Assembly: GCF_900116515.1 (NCBI RefSeq)
Contig: NZ_FPBA01000003.1
Span: forward strand, 124,001 to 188,000
DNA: 64,000 bases
Origin: Geodermatophilus amargosae
GTDB taxonomy: Bacteria; Actinomycetota; Actinomycetes; Mycobacteriales; Geodermatophilaceae
Direction: 5' to 3'
The notes under the pieces were generated by a model. That model saw only the letters and a list, made by a program, of their open reading frames with translations, ran no database searches and had not been told where the DNA came from. Made by a program: the position numbers and the translations under genes. Within the stretch, counting starts at the first letter, position 1. Each line of letters starts with the position of its first letter. This document shows positions 7,996-17,075 of the stretch, in pieces.

Positions 7996-8424
7996 ATGAT
8001 GCCCCGAGGTCTCTGGGCCGGCGTCGGCCTGGCGGTCGGCCTGGTGGCGGGCGCCGGGCTCGTCGAGGCCTACCACTGGCTGGAGGACGACAGCAGCCGG
8101 CGCCACGTCGACCTCGGGAGGTTCGTGGACAGCGGGGGCGACCCGTCGGCACTGCCCGGGGGGCGCTGGGCGACCGACGAGGTCTGCGACGAGGAGGTCC
8201 CCTGCATCCAGGCGGTGCGGTCGGACGCGCTGACCGTGTACCGGTTCGCCGACCGCGACGAGGCCGTGGCCCTGGCACGGAGCTTCGCCGGCGAGGCCCA
8301 CCTCTCCGGCTGGATCGTCGTGCGCTTCGAACCCGGCGCCCTCACCGCCGCCGAGCGGGTGTCCTTCGCCAGCGACCTGGACTGCATCGACGTCGGCGTC
8401 GCCGAGGGCGGGCTGGAGTGCTGA
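7996..8424 (+). CDS. Membrane-anchored hypothetical protein with extracytoplasmic domain
   Basis: 142 aa from ATG 7996 (or 7999), with GGAGGA 8 bp upstream. Residues about 5-24 (LWAGVGLAVGLVAGAGLVEAY) form one N-terminal membrane segment; the rest is soluble, with four Cys (CDEEVPC, DCID, C-terminal LEC) that could pair outside the cell. It ends EGGLEC. No family recognised. The segment WIVVRFEPGALTAAER resembles the end of a small alpha/beta domain, but no function can be assigned. Confidence 0.65.
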   Translation: MMPRGLWAGVGLAVGLVAGAGLVEAYHWLEDDSSRRHVDLGRFVDSGGDPSALPGGRWATDEVCDEEVPCIQAVRSDALTVYRFADRDEAVALARSFAGEAHLSGWIVVRFEPGALTAAERVSFASDLDCIDVGVAEGGLEC

Positions 8425-8531
8425 CGGCGACGGCGACGGCGAGGACGTGCGGCGAGGCGCAGGACGGGCCGCGGGGCACGTCCGGGCGGCGGGGCGTGGT
8501 CGGGCGCCGTCGCCGGCCCTAGCGTGGCCGG

Positions 8532-9110
8532 ATGGCCATCGAGGTCGCCCCGGCGACGAGTGCGCGGTTCGACGACGTCGCGACGGTCCTCGGTCCGAGG
8601 AACCCGGACGCGAACGTCTGCTGGTGCCTCAGCCACCGGCTCGACTCCAGGACCAACCGCGAGCTGGTCGGGCCGGCACGCGGGGAGTTCGTCCGCGAGC
8701 TGACCGGCCGCCCGGTCGCCCCGGGCGTGCTCGCGTACGACGGCGGCGAGGTGGTCGGCTGGACAGCCGTCGCGCCGCGGGCGGAGCTCCCCTTCGAGCG
8801 CTCGCGGAAGATCCCGCACGTCGACGACCTGCCCGTGTGGTCGCTGTGGTGCGTCCGGGTGCGGCCCGGCCACCGCGGTCAGGGGATCGCGCACGCGCTC
8901 GTCCGCGGCGCCGTGGAGTACGCCGCGTCGAACGGCGCCCCGGCCGTCGAGGGCTACCCGGTGGACAACGAGGGCCGGAAGGTCGACCTGACCATGGCCT
9001 ACGTCGGCACGCGGAGCCTGTTCGAGAAGGCCGGCTTCACCAAGGCCGCGGACACCGACGCCGTCGCCGGGGGCTTCCCCCGCGTCCTCATGCGCCGCGC
9101 CCTCCCCTGA
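8532..9110 (+). CDS. GNAT-family N-acetyltransferase
   Basis: 192 aa. The acetyl-CoA binding motif A is clear: LWCVRVRPGHRGQGIAHALVRGAVEYA (R/Q-x-x-G-x-G/A), followed by EGYPVDN and the C-terminal FEKAGFTKAADT strand. N-terminal NVCWCLSH is typical of a GNAT subgroup often annotated only as acetyltransferase. Substrate unknown. It ends next to a strong hairpin shared with the convergent alcohol dehydrogenase. Confidence 0.82.
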   Translation: MAIEVAPATSARFDDVATVLGPRNPDANVCWCLSHRLDSRTNRELVGPARGEFVRELTGRPVAPGVLAYDGGEVVGWTAVAPRAELPFERSRKIPHVDDLPVWSLWCVRVRPGHRGQGIAHALVRGAVEYAASNGAPAVEGYPVDNEGRKVDLTMAYVGTRSLFEKAGFTKAADTDAVAGGFPRVLMRRALP

Positions 9111-9135
9111 CGGCTGAGAGCAGTGCGACCAGCCG

Positions 9136-9168
9136 CCGGCCGGGCGCCCCCGATCGGCGCCCGGCCGG
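9136..9168. terminator. Bidirectional terminator hairpin
   Basis: Two perfect 13-bp arms (9136-9148 and 9156-9168, starting CCGGCCGGG) separated by a 7-nt loop lie between the ends of the convergent GNAT gene (9110) and alcohol dehydrogenase gene (9173). No U-tract, as is common in actinobacteria. Confidence 0.75.
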
Positions 9169-9172
9169 TCGC

Positions 9173-10297
9173 TCAGTCGAAGAGGACGACCCCCCGGATG
9201 TTCCGGCCGGCCTTCATGTCGTCGAAGCCCTCGGCGACCTGCTCCAGCGAGTAGGTCCGCGTGATGAGCTCGTCGAGCTTGAGCGTGCCGGCCACGTACT
9301 GGGCCAGCAGGTTGGGGACGTCCCACCGCGGGTTGCACCCGCCGAAGAGCGCGCCCTGCAGCCGCTTCTGGAACACCGTGAACATCGTGCCGTTGATCGG
9401 GATGCCGCCGGCCTGGCGCATGCTCCCGGTACCGGTGAGGACGACCGTGCCGGCCTTCCGGATGGAGGCCACCGCCTCGGCGATGTGGTCGCCGGTGACG
9501 ACGCCGACGGCCACGACGGCCGCGTCGGCGCCCTGGCCGTTCGTCATGGACCGGGCCAGCTCGGTGGCCTCGGCCATGGTCTCGGCGGTGTGCGTCGCGC
9601 CCAGCTGCTTGGCGGTCTCGCGCTTGAACTCGACCGGGTCGACGGCGATGACCGCCCGGGCGCCGATGGCCCGGGCAGCCTGCACGCTGTTGATCCCGAT
9701 CCCGCCGACGCCCATGACGATGACCACGTCGCCGCTCTGGGCGTCGGACATCTTGGTGACCGATCCCCACCCGGTGGGGACGCCGCAGGCGACGAGCGCC
9801 GCCTTGTCCAGCGGCAGGTCGGGGTCGATCTTCACCGCCGACCGGGCGTCGACGACGGTGTGCTCGCTCAGCGCGGCGAGGCCGTAGGCCTGGCCCACCG
9901 GCCTGCCCTGGTAGGACATCCGGAAGCTGCTCGGGTCCTCGATCCGGGCACCGGTGAACAGTCGCGCGCCGAGGTCGCAGAGGTTCTGCCGGCCGGTCGA
10001 GCACATCCGGCACCGTCCGCAGACCGCCACGAAGCTGAGCACCACGTGGTCCCCTTCGGCCCACCCGGGAGTGTGGGGTCCGACGCCGACGACGACGCCG
10101 GCGCCCTCGTGGCCACCGGCGAGGGGCAGCCGGAGGGGCGGGGCGCTCCCGGGTGGGACGTCGTGGTCATCGGTGTGGCACAGCCCGACGGCGGCCATCT
10201 TGACGAGCAGTTCGCCCTCACGGGGTCCGTCGAGGTCGACCTCGGTGACCTCGTACCGGCCGGGCTGGGTGTGGAGTACGGCACTGCGTGTCTTCAC
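9173..10297 (-). CDS. NDMA-dependent-type alcohol dehydrogenase (zinc MDR family)
   Basis: 374 aa from GTG 10297, with GAGGAG 7 bp upstream; the in-frame ATG at 10315 is less well placed. Catalytic zinc ligands Cys40 (GLCHTDDH) and His63-Glu64 (GGHEGAG), structural zinc Cys93/96/99/107 (CGRCRMC…C), and the NAD motif GVGGIGINSVQAA. The sequence resembles the Rxyl_3153-type NDMA-dependent dehydrogenases, which hold NAD tightly and are known to need mycofactocin as electron acceptor. An mftD gene lies 28 kb away in this window. Substrate probably a short or medium alcohol (inference). Confidence 0.85.
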   Translation of the reverse strand: MKTRSAVLHTQPGRYEVTEVDLDGPREGELLVKMAAVGLCHTDDHDVPPGSAPPLRLPLAGGHEGAGVVVGVGPHTPGWAEGDHVVLSFVAVCGRCRMCSTGRQNLCDLGARLFTGARIEDPSSFRMSYQGRPVGQAYGLAALSEHTVVDARSAVKIDPDLPLDKAALVACGVPTGWGSVTKMSDAQSGDVVIVMGVGGIGINSVQAARAIGARAVIAVDPVEFKRETAKQLGATHTAETMAEATELARSMTNGQGADAAVVAVGVVTGDHIAEAVASIRKAGTVVLTGTGSMRQAGGIPINGTMFTVFQKRLQGALFGGCNPRWDVPNLLAQYVAGTLKLDELITRTYSLEQVAEGFDDMKAGRNIRGVVLFD

Positions 10298-10383
10298 GGC
10301 TGCTCCTCGCTGCATCCGAGAGGGATGGAGTGGCCACACTGGGAAGCGGAGGGTAACGACAGACACTCACTCGCGGGAGTCGG

Positions 10384-11139
10384 TCAGCTGCGGATCGCGG
10401 CCAGCAGCTCGGCGCGGGCGGTGGCCAGCGAGGGGCCGTACCAGGTGAGCGCCCGGCCGGACACCAGCACCGAGCGGACGCCGGGGAACGCCTCGGGGCC
10501 GTCGTCAGTGGTGAAGGGGTACGGCTCGTCGGGCAGCAGGACGACGTCGGGCCGCGCGGCCAGGACGTCGTCGACCGGCACGTGCGGGTAGCGGTCCTCC
10601 CCCGCGTCGAAGACGTTGACCAGCCCGAGCCGGGCGAGCACGTCGCCGGTGAAGGTCCGGGGGCCGACGACCATCCACGGGTCCCGCCACACCGGCACGG
10701 CGCACCGCAGCGCCGGTGCCGGCACCGGGCGCGCCCACTCGGCGGCGGCCGTCGTCAGCCAGCCGGGCTCGGGCACGGCCAGCGCCTCGGTGAGCAGCCG
10801 GCGCATCGAGGCCAGCGCGTCGTCCACCGACTCGATCACCGTCACCCACACCGCCATCCCGGCGGCGCGCAGCCGGTCGACGTCGAGGCGCCGGTTCTCC
10901 TCCCGGTTGCAGACCACGAGGTCCGGCCGCAACGCCTCGATCGCCGCACGGTCGGGGTTCTTGGTCCCCCGCACGCGCGGCACGTCGAGGTCCGCCGGGT
11001 GCGCGCACCAGTCGGTCGCGCCCACCAGCCGCTCGGGCACGGTGACCGCCAGCGCCTCGGTGAGCGAGGGCACCAGCGACACCACCCGCCGGGCCGGCCC
11101 CGCCAGCGGCACCGGCTCCCCCAGGTCGTCCTCAGACAT
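10384..11139 (-). CDS. Soluble helical-backbone metal receptor (BtuF-like cobalamin-binding protein)
   Basis: 251 aa. RRVVSLVPSLTEALAVTVPERLVGATDWCAHP and LRPDLVVCNREENRRLDVDRLRAAGMAVWVT match BtuF-type periplasmic-binding folds for vitamin B12, yet there is no signal peptide or lipobox, so it should stay in the cytoplasm. The ATG at 11139 overlaps the stop of icmF by 8 bp; an upstream in-frame ATG at 11157 lies deeper in icmF. Coupling to a B12 enzyme suggests a role in cobalamin handling (inference). Confidence 0.75.
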   Translation of the reverse strand: MSEDDLGEPVPLAGPARRVVSLVPSLTEALAVTVPERLVGATDWCAHPADLDVPRVRGTKNPDRAAIEALRPDLVVCNREENRRLDVDRLRAAGMAVWVTVIESVDDALASMRRLLTEALAVPEPGWLTTAAAEWARPVPAPALRCAVPVWRDPWMVVGPRTFTGDVLARLGLVNVFDAGEDRYPHVPVDDVLAARPDVVLLPDEPYPFTTDDGPEAFPGVRSVLVSGRALTWYGPSLATARAELLAAIRS

Positions 11140-14100
11140 TCCGGCGGTACTGGCCACCCACCTCGAAGAACGCCTCGGAGACCTGGCCCAGCGAGCAGAC
11201 CCGGACGGCGTCCATCAGCGCGGCGAACACGTTGCCGCCCGACGTCGCCGCCTCCTGCAGCGCCGCGAGCGCGGCGGGCGCCTCGTCGGCGTGGCGGGCC
11301 TGGAAGTCGGCCAGCCGGTCCAGCTGCGACTGCTTCTCCGCCTCGGTGGCCCGGGCGAGCTCCACCTTCCTCGGCGGGGCCTCGTCCCGGTGCGGGTCGA
11401 GGAAGGTGTTGACGCCGACGATCGGCAGGCTGCCGTCGTGCTTGCGGTGCTCGTAGAGCATCGACTCGTCCTGGATGCGGCCGCGCTGGTAACCGGTCTC
11501 CATGGCGCCCAGCACGCCGCCGCGCTCGGCGATCCGGTCGAACTCGGCCAGCACCGCCTCCTCGACCAGGTCGGTGAGCTCCTCGACGACCGCCGAGCCC
11601 TGCAGCGGGTTCTCGTTGCCGGCGAGTCCCCACTCCCGGTCGATGATCATCTGGATGGCCAGCGCTCGGCGCACCGAGTGCTCCGACGGCGTCGTCACCG
11701 CCTCGTCGTAGGCGTTGGTGTGCAGCGAGTTGGCGTTGTCGTAGATCGCGCAGAGCGCCTGCAGCGTCGTCCGGATGTCGTTGAAGTCCATCTCCTGCGC
11801 GTGCAGGGACCGGCCCGACGTCTGCACGTGGTACTTCAGCTGCTGCGAGCGGGCGCCGGCGCCGTAGCGGTCGCGCATCGCCACCGCCCAGATCCGGCGG
11901 GCCACCCGGCCGATCACCGTGTACTCGGCGTCCATGCCGTTGGAGAAGAAGAACGAGAGGTTGGGCGCGAAGTCGTCGATGGACATCCCGCGCGCCAGGT
12001 ACGCCTCGACGTAGGTGAAGCCGTTGGCCAGCGTGAAGGCGAGCTGGCTGATGGGGTTCGCCCCCGCCTCGGCGATGTGGTAGCCCGAGATCGACACCGA
12101 GTAGAAGTTGCGCACCCGGTGGTCGATGAACCACTGCTGGATGTCGGCCATGCAGCGCAGCGCGAACTCGGTCGAGAAGATGCAGGTGTTCTGGCCCTGG
12201 TCCTCCTTGAGGATGTCGGCCTGCACCGTGCCGCGGACGTTGGCCAGCACCCAGGCGCGGATCTCCTCGGCCTCGGCCTCGTCGGGCTCGCGGCCCTCGT
12301 CGGCGCGGAAGGCGTCCAGCCGCTGCTCGATCGCGGTGTTGAGGAACATCGCCAGGACGGCGGGCGCGGGCCCGTTGATGGTCATCGACACCGACGTCGT
12401 GGGCGAGCACAGGTCGAACCCGTCGTAGAGCACCCGCATGTCGTCGAGCGTGGCGATCGAGACGCCGGAGGTGCCGACCTTGCCGTAGACGTCGGGCCGC
12501 GGCTGCGGATCGCGGCCGTAGAGGGTCACCGAGTCGAACGCCGTGGACAGCCGGGTGGCCTCGTTGCCGGCCGACAGGACCCGGAACCGCCGGTTGGTGC
12601 GGAACGCGTCGCCCTCGCCGGCGAACATCCGCGCCGGGGCCTCGCCGGCCCGCTTGAAGGGGAAGACGCCGGCCGTGTACGGGAAGGAGCCCGGCAGGTT
12701 CTCCCGGCGCAGGAAGCGCAGCAGGTCGCCGGCGTCACTGGTGCGCGGCAGCGCGACCCGCGGCACCGCCGTCCCGCTGAGCGTCTGCCGCTTGAGCGGC
12801 GTGCGGATCTCCTTGCCGCGCACGGTGTAGACGAACTCGTCGCCGGAGTACTGCTCCACCCGCGCCGGCCACTCGTCGAGCAGCGCCCGCACCTCGGGCA
12901 GCACCTGGCGGTCGGCGGCGGCGGCCGCCTCGCGCGCGGCCTCGGCCGCATCCCCGTCGAGCACCTCGGCCGCGGTGGTCAGGTGCTGGCGGCGCCGGAC
13001 GACGGCGGCCTGCTCCTCGGTGACCCGGTGGTGACCCCGCACCGCCTCGGCCACCTCCGCCAGGTACCGCGCCCGCGAGGCCGGCACCACGCTGGTCAGC
13101 CCGGTCGAGGCGCGGACGTCGACCTGCGGCAGCACCCCGGCGCCGGCGGGCAGGCCCTGCTCGACGAGCAGCCCGAGGAGGTGCTGGTACAGCGCGGTGA
13201 CGCCGTCGTCGTCGAAGCGGGCGGCGCTGGTGCCGAACACCGGCATCCCCTCCCACGGCTGACCGAAGGCCTCGCGGTTGCGCACCATCTGCCGGGCGAC
13301 GTCGCGGCGCGCGTCCTCGGCTCCGCGCCGCTCGAACTTGTTGATCGCCACGACGTCGGCGAGGTCGAGCATGTCGATCTTCTCGAGCTGCGAGGCGGCG
13401 CCGAACTCCGGCGTCATGACGTAGAGCGAGACGTCGCTGAAGGGCACGATCGCCGCGTCGCCCTGCCCGATGCCCGGCGTCTCCACGACGACCAGGTCGA
13501 AGCCGGCGGCCTTGACCGCGGCGAGGACGTCGTCGAGGTGTCCGGGCACCTGCGCGCCAGCCGTGCGGGTGGCCATCGAGCGGAAGAAGGTGTGCGATCC
13601 CTCGCTGGACTCCAGCGCGTTCATCCGGATCCGGTCGCCGAGCAGCGCGCCGCCGCCCCGGCGGCGGCTGGGGTCGATCGCGACGACGGCGACCCGCAGC
13701 TTGTCCTCCTGGTCGCGGCGCAGCCGGCGCAGCAGCTCGTCGGTGAGCGAGGACTTGCCCGACCCGCCGGTGCCGGTGATGCCGAGGACCGGCACCGTGC
13801 GCCCGGCGGCGGCCTCACGGACCCGTGCGGCCAGCGCCTCGTCGGCGCCGGCCTCCAGCACGGTGATCGCCCGCGCCAGCGCCCGCGGGTCGCCGGTGAG
13901 CAGCGCGTCCACGTCGGGGCCCTCGGTGGCGAGGTCGACGTCGCAGGCACGGACGAGCTCGTTGATCATCCCCGGCAGGCCGAGCCGGGCGCCGTCCTCG
14001 GGGCTGAACACCCGCACGCCGCGCTCGGCGAGCAGCGCGATCTCCTCGGGCACGATCACGCCCCCACCGCCGCCGAACACCTGCACGTGTCCCGCCCCGG

Positions 14101-14368
14101 CCGCGGCCAGGCGCTCCTTGAGGTAGCTGAAGTACTCGACGTGCCCGCCCTGGTAGCTGGAGACGGCGACGCCCTGCACGTCCTCCTCGACGGCGGCCCG
14201 CACCACCTCGTCGACGCCGCGGTCGTGGCCGAGGTGGACGACCTCCGCGCCCTGGCTCTGCAGCAGCCGCCGCATCACGTTGATCGCGGCGTCGTGCCCG
14301 TCGAACAGGCTCGCCGCCGTGACGAACCGGACGGGGTGGACGGGCACGTGCAGCTCCGCGGACGCCAT
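11132..14368 (-). CDS. icmF: Fused isobutyryl-CoA mutase/GTPase
   Basis: 1078 aa from ATG 14368. Order of domains: B12-binding (residues about 10-140, SLFDGHDAAIN lower-ligand loop), MeaB-type G-protein chaperone (P-loop GITGTGGSGKSSL near 197-209, later INKFERRGAEDA), linker, then the TIM-barrel acyl-CoA mutase (YGRDPQPRPDVYGKVGTSGVSI; C-terminus SEAFFEVGGQYRRN). This is the IcmF architecture, which interconverts isobutyryl- and n-butyryl-CoA and carries its own GTPase for B12 loading; some homologues prefer pivalyl- or isovaleryl-CoA. A near-perfect palindrome sits 22 bp upstream of the start. The BtuF-like gene is coupled downstream. Confidence 0.93.
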   Translation of the reverse strand: MASAELHVPVHPVRFVTAASLFDGHDAAINVMRRLLQSQGAEVVHLGHDRGVDEVVRAAVEEDVQGVAVSSYQGGHVEYFSYLKERLAAAGAGHVQVFGGGGGVIVPEEIALLAERGVRVFSPEDGARLGLPGMINELVRACDVDLATEGPDVDALLTGDPRALARAITVLEAGADEALAARVREAAAGRTVPVLGITGTGGSGKSSLTDELLRRLRRDQEDKLRVAVVAIDPSRRRGGGALLGDRIRMNALESSEGSHTFFRSMATRTAGAQVPGHLDDVLAAVKAAGFDLVVVETPGIGQGDAAIVPFSDVSLYVMTPEFGAASQLEKIDMLDLADVVAINKFERRGAEDARRDVARQMVRNREAFGQPWEGMPVFGTSAARFDDDGVTALYQHLLGLLVEQGLPAGAGVLPQVDVRASTGLTSVVPASRARYLAEVAEAVRGHHRVTEEQAAVVRRRQHLTTAAEVLDGDAAEAAREAAAAADRQVLPEVRALLDEWPARVEQYSGDEFVYTVRGKEIRTPLKRQTLSGTAVPRVALPRTSDAGDLLRFLRRENLPGSFPYTAGVFPFKRAGEAPARMFAGEGDAFRTNRRFRVLSAGNEATRLSTAFDSVTLYGRDPQPRPDVYGKVGTSGVSIATLDDMRVLYDGFDLCSPTTSVSMTINGPAPAVLAMFLNTAIEQRLDAFRADEGREPDEAEAEEIRAWVLANVRGTVQADILKEDQGQNTCIFSTEFALRCMADIQQWFIDHRVRNFYSVSISGYHIAEAGANPISQLAFTLANGFTYVEAYLARGMSIDDFAPNLSFFFSNGMDAEYTVIGRVARRIWAVAMRDRYGAGARSQQLKYHVQTSGRSLHAQEMDFNDIRTTLQALCAIYDNANSLHTNAYDEAVTTPSEHSVRRALAIQMIIDREWGLAGNENPLQGSAVVEELTDLVEEAVLAEFDRIAERGGVLGAMETGYQRGRIQDESMLYEHRKHDGSLPIVGVNTFLDPHRDEAPPRKVELARATEAEKQSQLDRLADFQARHADEAPAALAALQEAATSGGNVFAALMDAVRVCSLGQVSEAFFEVGGQYRRNV

Positions 14369-14389
14369 GCCCGAACGGTAGGCCCGATT

Positions 14390-14407
14390 TAGTAGGACGT
14401 CCAACTA
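14390..14407. promoter_or_regulatory. 18-bp palindromic operator upstream of icmF
   Basis: The sequence TAGTAGGACGTCCAACTA reads as an inverted repeat with 8 of 9 positions paired. It lies 22 bp before the icmF ATG and 53 bp before the divergent phosphatase gene, the position and size of a TetR-family operator. No regulator gene is adjacent, so the binding protein is unknown. Confidence 0.65.
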
Positions 14408-14460
14408 CTCTCCGGTAGCCCCGGCGTGTCCACGGTCCCCTCGCCGGGGAGGATGGGCCG

Positions 14461-16314
14461 GTGGGTCAGCACCTGCCGGTTCCGGACTGGGCGCGCGTCT
14501 TCGACGCGGCGCCCGCGCCGTTCCTGCTGCTGACCCCCGGCCTCGTGATCGTGCACGCCAACCGGGCCCGTCTGGAGGCGACCGGCACGACGCTCGAGGA
14601 CCAGGTCGGACGGCACCTGTTCGAGGCCTTCCCCATGCCGCCCGACGACCCCGCCGCGGACGGACTGGTCAACCTGCGGGCCACCCTCGAGGAGGCGCTG
14701 GAGACCCGCCGTCCGGTCGTCATGCCGATCCAGAAGTACGACATCCCGCGGGCCGGCGGCGGCTTCGAGGAGCGCTACTGGAGCCCGGTGCACGTGCCGG
14801 TCCTCGACGAGGAGGGGGAGGTCGCCTTCCTGCTGCACCGCTCCGACGACATCACCGACTACGTGCGGCAGCGGGAGGAGGCGCGCGGCGAGGTCGACCG
14901 CGGGCAGCGGCGGGTGGCCGACGTGGAGGCCGACCTGTACCGCCGCACGCGTGAGCTCGAGGAGCTCAACGCCGACCTCCGCGCGCTCGGCGAGCGGCAG
15001 CGGCGCACCGCGCGGGCGCTGGCGGGTCTGGCCGCGACCGTGTCGGCCCTGGCGGCGGCGGAGACGCGCGCGGACCTGGTCTCCCGGCTGTCCGGGCACG
15101 GCCGGGAGGTGCTCGGCGCCGACCTGCTCGTGCTCGCCCTGCCGGAGCCGGGCACCGGGGACCTCGTCCTCACCGCGCCGGGACGACTGCTCGGCTCCCG
15201 GGTGGCCGCCGGCGCGCAGCACCCCGCCGCGGTCGCCGCCGCCGGTCGCGCCGTCCTCGTGCCGCACGCCGGGGCCCAGCCGCCGCCGGAGCCGGGGCTG
15301 CAGGCGTGGGCGGCCCTCCCGCTGCGGTCCGGTGGCCGGCTGCTCGGCTCCCTCACCGTCGGCTGGCGCACGCCGCAGTCCCTCGAGGACGACGACGTGC
15401 GCGTCCTGGACGCCGTCGCGGTGCAGACCGCTCAGGCGCTGGAACGCGTCGGACGCCTCGAGGACGAGCGCCGCGCCGCCTCGGTGGCCCGTAATCTGGC
15501 CGAGAGCCTGCAGCGCTCGATGCTCACCGAGCCGCCGCACCGGCCCGGTCTCGACGTCGCCGTCCGCTACCGGCCGGCCGCGCGCGAGGCCGAGGTCGGC
15601 GGGGACTGGTACGACGTGTTCGCCGGCGGCGCGGGCACGACCCTGGTGATCGGCGACGTGACCGGCCACGACGTGGATGCGGCCGCGGTCATGGGCCAGG
15701 TGCGCAACCTGCTGCGCGGCATCGCGCACGCGGTGTCGGGGCCGCCGTCGCGGGTGCTGGGCACGCTCGACCGCGCCCTGGCCGACCTCGGCGTCTCGAC
15801 GCTGGTCACCGCCGTGCTCGCCTGCGTCGGTCCCGCGGCCGAGGGCGGAGGCGGGCGGTCGCTGACCTGGTCGACCGCGGGGCACCCGCCGCCGCTGCTC
15901 GTCCCGCCCGCGGGGCGGCCCCGGCTGCTCGACCGGGCGGGCGGCCTGCTGCTGGGCGTCCGTCCCGGCGCTCTGCGCACCGACGTCGAGGAGACGCTGC
16001 CGCCGGGGAGCACCGTCGTCCTCTACACCGACGGCCTCGTCGAGCGCCGCGACGCCGACCTCGACGCGGGCCTCGCGCGGCTGCTGGACGCCGCCGCGGA
16101 CCTGCCCGGGCGCCCCGCCGACGACGTGTGCGACGCGCTGCTGTCCCGGCTGGCGCCGGACCGGTCCGACGACGTCGCCCTGCTGGCGCTGCGGGTGCTG
16201 CCCGCCGGCGACCGGCCGCGCGGGAACCCCTCGCCAGGTCCGGGGCGTGGTGTCAGAGTGCCCGCCGTCCCCGAACCGAACGGAGCTGTTCCCCCATGGC
16301 CTTCCGCAACCTGA
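14461..16314 (+). CDS. PAS-GAF-PP2C (RsbU/SpoIIE-type) serine phosphatase
   Basis: 617 aa from GTG 14461 with GGGGAGGA upstream. Residues 1-140 form a PAS domain (FDAAPAPFLLLTPGLVIVHAN), then a coiled coil (about 140-185), a GAF domain (190-340) and a PP2C-type phosphatase domain (GGDWYDVF, IGDVTGHDVDAAAVMGQ, TAGHPPPLLV, LYTDGLVERRD), including the metal-binding Asp residues. These proteins dephosphorylate STAS anti-anti-sigma factors in partner-switching stress responses. No STAS or kinase gene is adjacent. The tail after about residue 580 overlaps the next gene by 19 bp. Confidence 0.88.
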   Translation: MGQHLPVPDWARVFDAAPAPFLLLTPGLVIVHANRARLEATGTTLEDQVGRHLFEAFPMPPDDPAADGLVNLRATLEEALETRRPVVMPIQKYDIPRAGGGFEERYWSPVHVPVLDEEGEVAFLLHRSDDITDYVRQREEARGEVDRGQRRVADVEADLYRRTRELEELNADLRALGERQRRTARALAGLAATVSALAAAETRADLVSRLSGHGREVLGADLLVLALPEPGTGDLVLTAPGRLLGSRVAAGAQHPAAVAAAGRAVLVPHAGAQPPPEPGLQAWAALPLRSGGRLLGSLTVGWRTPQSLEDDDVRVLDAVAVQTAQALERVGRLEDERRAASVARNLAESLQRSMLTEPPHRPGLDVAVRYRPAAREAEVGGDWYDVFAGGAGTTLVIGDVTGHDVDAAAVMGQVRNLLRGIAHAVSGPPSRVLGTLDRALADLGVSTLVTAVLACVGPAAEGGGGRSLTWSTAGHPPPLLVPPAGRPRLLDRAGGLLLGVRPGALRTDVEETLPPGSTVVLYTDGLVERRDADLDAGLARLLDAAADLPGRPADDVCDALLSRLAPDRSDDVALLALRVLPAGDRPRGNPSPGPGRGVRVPAVPEPNGAVPPWPSAT

Positions 16315-17075
16315 TGGCGAAGCTCGGCGCCGGCAACGCCACCGTCGACGCCGTCCTCGACAACCCGACGACCACCCCCGGTGGCACCGTCACCGGCACC
16401 GTGCACCTCACCGGCGGCCAGGTCGCCCAGGAGATCAACGAGCTCCGCGTGTCCCTGCAGGCCACCGTCGAGGTGGAGAGCGGAGACCACGAGTGGAAGG
16501 AGAACGTCACCTTCGGCACCGCGCCGATCGCCGGCGCCGGCCGGATCGAGGCGGGCGCCCGGGCGGCGGTCCCGTTCAGCTTCCCGGTGCCGTGGCAGTG
16601 CCCGTTCACCTCGCTCGACGGCTGGTCGCTGCGCGGGGTGAAGATCGGTCTGCGCACCCGGGTCGACATCCCCGGCGGCACGGACCCGGGCGACCTCGAC
16701 GCGGTCACCGTCGAGCCGCTGCCGGTGCAGCGCACGGTCATCCAGGCGCTGACCGGCCTGGGCTTCGCCTTCCGCGGCGCCGACGTGGAGAAGGGCCGGC
16801 TGGCCGGCAGCGACCTGCCCTTCTACCAGGAGGTCGAGTTCGCCCCGCCGTCGTCGCTGCGCGGGCGGGTCAACGAGCTCGAGGTGACCTTCCTGGCCTC
16901 CCCGCACGGCGTCGAGGTCGTCCTCGAGGTCGACCGCCGCGGCGGCCTGCTGACCGAGGGCCGCGACGTGGGCGCCCGCCTGCACCTCTCGCACGGCGAC
17001 ACCGACGTCTCGGCGGTGGCCGCCCAGCTCGACGCAGCCGTCCGCCAGCTCGGTGGCCGGCGCGGCTGGTTCTGA
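16296..17075 (+). CDS. Spo0M-family sporulation-control-like protein
   Basis: 259 aa. Starts MAFRNLMAKLGAGNATVDAVLDNPTTTPGGTVTGTVHLTGG and carries the arrestin-like beta-sandwich of Spo0M (VPFSFPVPWQCPFTSLDG, VRLGLRTRVDIPGG-like segment, ending QLGGRRGWF). Spo0M proteins occur in many non-sporulating actinobacteria and are thought to act in stress or cell-division control; exact role unknown. ATG 16296 overlaps the phosphatase end by 19 bp, and its stop overlaps the next gene's presumed CTG start. Confidence 0.87.
   Translation: MAFRNLMAKLGAGNATVDAVLDNPTTTPGGTVTGTVHLTGGQVAQEINELRVSLQATVEVESGDHEWKENVTFGTAPIAGAGRIEAGARAAVPFSFPVPWQCPFTSLDGWSLRGVKIGLRTRVDIPGGTDPGDLDAVTVEPLPVQRTVIQALTGLGFAFRGADVEKGRLAGSDLPFYQEVEFAPPSSLRGRVNELEVTFLASPHGVEVVLEVDRRGGLLTEGRDVGARLHLSHGDTDVSAVAAQLDAAVRQLGGRRGWF

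Noticed and set aside
10616-14392. Plus-strand open frame of 1258 codons
   Set aside because: It is antisense to icmF with residue composition typical of shadow frames and no recognisable domain.
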